Origin: Fimbriimonadaceae bacterium
GTDB lineage: Bacteria > Armatimonadota > UBA10988
Assembly: GCA_020850355.1 (NCBI GenBank)
Contig: JADZEX010000014.1
Location: 124,001-188,000 of the forward strand
DNA: 64,000 nt
Direction of reading: 5' to 3'
Both the position numbers and the translations under genes were made by a program. This document shows positions 61,677-64,000 of the stretch, piece after piece. The stretch's first letter is position 1. Every line of letters begins with the position of its first letter. The notes beneath the pieces were generated by a model that was not told the DNA's origin, did not search any database, and was given only the letters and a program-made list of their open reading frames with translations.

Positions 61677-63007
61677 GCCAGTTCATACCCTTCGATTCGA
61701 CGAGGGAGCGCATCGGCAAGGCCCTCGGTGCGGTCCCTGCGGTCCTGAGCGAAGTGCCCTCGCTCTGCTTCGTCAGGGACCTGATGGGGCGGGTACGGAT
61801 CCTCGTGGACCTAGTGCCCGAAACGGGCACGCCTGGTGATACCGCCTTGGCGCAGTTCTGTGTGGCGCTTCAGGATCGACTTGGTGCGCACACCCATCCC
61901 GTCGCGCAGATGGTGCTGGCGCTGCCCGACCTGGAGGAGTTGACTCGCGAAGCGCGCGAGGTCCCCATGGGCGCGCACCGGGTACGCTTCCTCGACCGCC
62001 AGGTGACTGGCCTCGGTTGGTCTGCGGTACCGCGGCACGAGGGCCAAACCCAGCACCCGACCCGACTGACGTTCTACTCCGTGAAGGGGGGCGTGGGGCG
62101 AACGACGGCCGCCGTTGTGCTGGCGAAACGCTTAGCGGAAGACGGGCACAGAGTCCTGATGCTCGACCTCGACTTGGAGGCTCCCGGGCTTGCCACAGCG
62201 CTTCTCGAACCGGACGCACAGGCCGAGTTCGGCGTGGCCGACTGGTTCGTTGAGGATCTCGTCGAGCAGGCTCAGTACGTGGAAGTCGACATGGTGGCCA
62301 GAGCTCCGATCGCACGTGACCTGCCCGGAGACATCCTGGTGGCCGGAGCCCACGGGCGCGACCCGGGCGACTACCTTGCCAAGCTCGGGAGGGTCTACCT
62401 CGACAAACCCCCAACTGATGACCGTCCCGCCGAGCCGTGGACGCAGCGCCTCGTGCGGCTCGTGGAAGCCCTGGAGGCACGCTACAAGCCAACGGTGGTT
62501 CTGCTCGACAGTCGCAGCGGTGTGCATGACATTGCTGCTGCGGCCGTGACGGCATTGGATGCGACGGTGCTGCTATTCGCGGGCGGCTCGAACTCGGCCC
62601 TGGCCGGCTACCAGTTGCTCTTCCGCTACTGGCAGAAGCAAGGCGTGGCCGCACAGATCAGGGAGCATCTCAAGCTTGTTGCTGCCCTGGTGCCGGAGAC
62701 GGAGCAACCGGCCCACATCGAGCGCTTGCAGCAGGTCTACTGGGACCTCTTCCTCGACACCCTGTACGACTGCGTCGAACCGGAGAACGACCAAGAACCC
62801 GAATCGGCGCAGACTGAAGACCCAGAGCCTTTCAGCTACGACCTCACGGACGAGACCGCGCCGCATGCGCCTCTGCCGATCTACTGGCATCGTGGGTTGG
62901 CGGGCATCGTTACGCTCCGGGCGCTGGACCAGCCGGTTATCAGCGCCGCCTACGAGAAGTTCCTGAACGGCGTGACTGACCTCCTGCCCGAACTGGAGGC
63001 GACATGA
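61673..63007 (+). CDS. KGGVGRTT-type MinD/ParA-like P-loop ATPase
   Basis: A 444-residue protein. An unfamiliar N-terminal domain (about 1-125) precedes a SIMIBI ATPase with deviant Walker A KGGVGRTT (residues 138-145) and LMLDLDLEAPG; VVLLDSRSGVHDIAAAAV holds the switch/Walker B acidic site. A C-terminal helical region (about 300-444) contains an acidic insert (ENDQEPESAQTEDPEPF). The arginine in KGGVGRTT is seen in ATPases of several NTP-driven conflict systems. It starts by ATGA overlap with the HEPN-like gene and ends by ATGA overlap with the next. Confidence 0.8.
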   Translation: MSQFIPFDSTRERIGKALGAVPAVLSEVPSLCFVRDLMGRVRILVDLVPETGTPGDTALAQFCVALQDRLGAHTHPVAQMVLALPDLEELTREAREVPMGAHRVRFLDRQVTGLGWSAVPRHEGQTQHPTRLTFYSVKGGVGRTTAAVVLAKRLAEDGHRVLMLDLDLEAPGLATALLEPDAQAEFGVADWFVEDLVEQAQYVEVDMVARAPIARDLPGDILVAGAHGRDPGDYLAKLGRVYLDKPPTDDRPAEPWTQRLVRLVEALEARYKPTVVLLDSRSGVHDIAAAAVTALDATVLLFAGGSNSALAGYQLLFRYWQKQGVAAQIREHLKLVAALVPETEQPAHIERLQQVYWDLFLDTLYDCVEPENDQEPESAQTEDPEPFSYDLTDETAPHAPLPIYWHRGLAGIVTLRALDQPVISAAYEKFLNGVTDLLPELEAT

Positions 63008-64000
63008 CAACAGACTTTACCGCTGCTGACTTGCGCCAAGGCATCATCGATGCGTTGCCGCCGGACACGTCGTCCTATGGTGCGCCGCCGGAGGTCCGCA
63101 ACGTCTACCTTCCGAACTCCCATGCGAAGGCCCTTCAGCCTGACGCCATGGTTGTGGCCGGGGGACGGGGCGCTGGCAAGAGCTTCTGGTGGGGAGCGCT
63201 CCAGAAGCGAGAGCACCGCGAACTCATCGGCATACTCTCGCCGAACTCGCAGCTCAACGAGCGAACCATCATCCACACCGGCTTCGGCGAAGTGCCGGAT
63301 CCGGACCACTATCCTGGCCGCGACGTGCTGAAGCAACTGCTCGGCAACGGTGCCGAGGCCCGTCTGATCTGGCGGACGGTCGTCGTTGGCCACCTTGCGG
63401 ATGCAGACCATCCGGCGCGTCGAGGCTCTTGGCCAGAGCGTGTCGCCTGGGTCACCCAACACCCTGAGCAGGTCGACCGTCTACTGTCTGAGCGCGACCA
63501 CCAGTTGGACCAGAGTGCCACCTGGACAATCATCTTGTTCGATGCCCTCGATCGCAGTGCCGCCGACTGGCAGCAGATGCACACGCTGATCCGTGGGCTG
63601 TTGCAGACCGCCCTCGACTTGCGGCCATATCGACGCCTTCGAGCGAAGTGCTTCTTGCGCTCGGACCAACTCGACGAGAGCCAGGTTGCAGATTTCCCGG
63701 ATGCCTCGAAGGTGCTTACCTCTAAGGTCGAACTGAGCTGGCCGCGCTCTGAGCTGTACGGTCTGCTCTGGCAGTATCTGGGCAATGCCACCTCGGGCGG
63801 GGAAGCCTTCCGAAGGCTGACACCAGGGGTCAGCGGAGGCTGGTCATCGATCTCGGTCACTGGCCGCCCGTTCTGGCGGGTACCGCGCGAACTGCTGGGG
63901 GACCAAGTTCTACTGCGGGCCGCCTTCCACCAACTGACTGGCGAATGGATGGGCAAGAACGCCAAGCGCGGGTTCCCCTACATTTGGATCCCTGGCCATC
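63004..64000 (+). CDS. P-loop ATPase, third gene of the operon (partial)
   Basis: 332 residues are visible before the window ends and no stop is met. The N-terminus has Walker A GGRGAGKS (residues 53-60) after a short leader, and Walker B ILFDALDRS (D180, D183). The stretch FLRSDQLDESQVADFPDASKV followed by ELSWPRSELYGLLWQYLG resembles the sensor and winged parts of STAND/KAP-like ATPases. It is probably the switch of a larger protein, with an effector or sensor domain beyond the edge. The ATG is fixed by the ATGA overlap. Confidence 0.75.
   Translation, partial: MTTDFTAADLRQGIIDALPPDTSSYGAPPEVRNVYLPNSHAKALQPDAMVVAGGRGAGKSFWWGALQKREHRELIGILSPNSQLNERTIIHTGFGEVPDPDHYPGRDVLKQLLGNGAEARLIWRTVVVGHLADADHPARRGSWPERVAWVTQHPEQVDRLLSERDHQLDQSATWTIILFDALDRSAADWQQMHTLIRGLLQTALDLRPYRRLRAKCFLRSDQLDESQVADFPDASKVLTSKVELSWPRSELYGLLWQYLGNATSGGEAFRRLTPGVSGGWSSISVTGRPFWRVPRELLGDQVLLRAAFHQLTGEWMGKNAKRGFPYIWIPGH

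Overview
The window is very GC-rich, gene-dense bacterial chromosome, with few gaps over 150 bases and many stop/start overlaps (ATGA, TGATG). The best lineage clue is the pseudopilin at 52200-52901. Its N-terminus runs straight from the type IV pilin prepilin motif into [19 protein letters not shown], a signature I associate with Armatimonadota. The large set of secreted glycosidase-like proteins, an LptC/LptA-like export lipoprotein (so a two-membrane envelope) and the flagellar genes fit that. The assignment is inference from signature motifs, not a phylogeny.

Layout. 1-7482 (minus) is a flagellar operon: fliJ, a lytic transglycosylase-FliK fusion, flgD, a TIGR02530-type gene, flgE, flbD, a membrane-anchored M14 carboxypeptidase, a divergent motA and the start of fliL. 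7643-11103 (plus) holds a Cys-rich membrane protein, a DUF5522 protein, aroQ and two secreted proteins. 11229-22702 holds a GH39-like enzyme, a hybrid histidine kinase, an orphan CcrM-like methyltransferase, a glycosyltransferase, a GH29-like fucosidase, a UroD-like protein and a cytidylate-kinase-like gene that carries a perfect parS site inside its coding sequence. 22685-33881 (minus) holds an operon with an LptC-like lipoprotein, two EutN/CcmL microcompartment vertex proteins and two glycosidase-like proteins, then a MetE-like enzyme, a lipid kinase and an oxidoreductase. 34014-53274 is a carbohydrate region of sugar oxidoreductases, an isomerase, GH39-, GH20- and DUF4091-type proteins, a parallel beta-helix protein, a UPF0175/DUF3368 toxin-antitoxin pair, an M55 aminopeptidase, the pseudopilin and a YHS lipoprotein. 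53360-61136 holds zinc-ribbon and membrane proteins, a Lon-N domain protein, a fourth oxidoreductase, a SAM hydrolase (DUF62) and a beta-propeller phosphoesterase.

The last 2.7 kb (61248-64000, plus) differs: GC is visibly lower, and three tightly overlapping genes encode a HEPN-like small protein, a KGGVGRTT (MinD/ParA-type) ATPase with an extra N-terminal domain, and a GxxGxGKS P-loop ATPase cut by the window edge. This looks like an acquired multi-gene NTPase system, plausibly defensive, that I do not recognise as a named system.

How it fits together: the cell is probably flagellated, builds type II/IV-type pseudopili, and lives on complex glycans. Secreted glycosidases release sugars, which the Gfo/Idh/MocA, SDR and isomerase enzymes would process. 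parS suggests the region lies in the origin-proximal part of the chromosome, and the CcrM-like enzyme suggests cell-cycle or epigenetic marking at GANTC.
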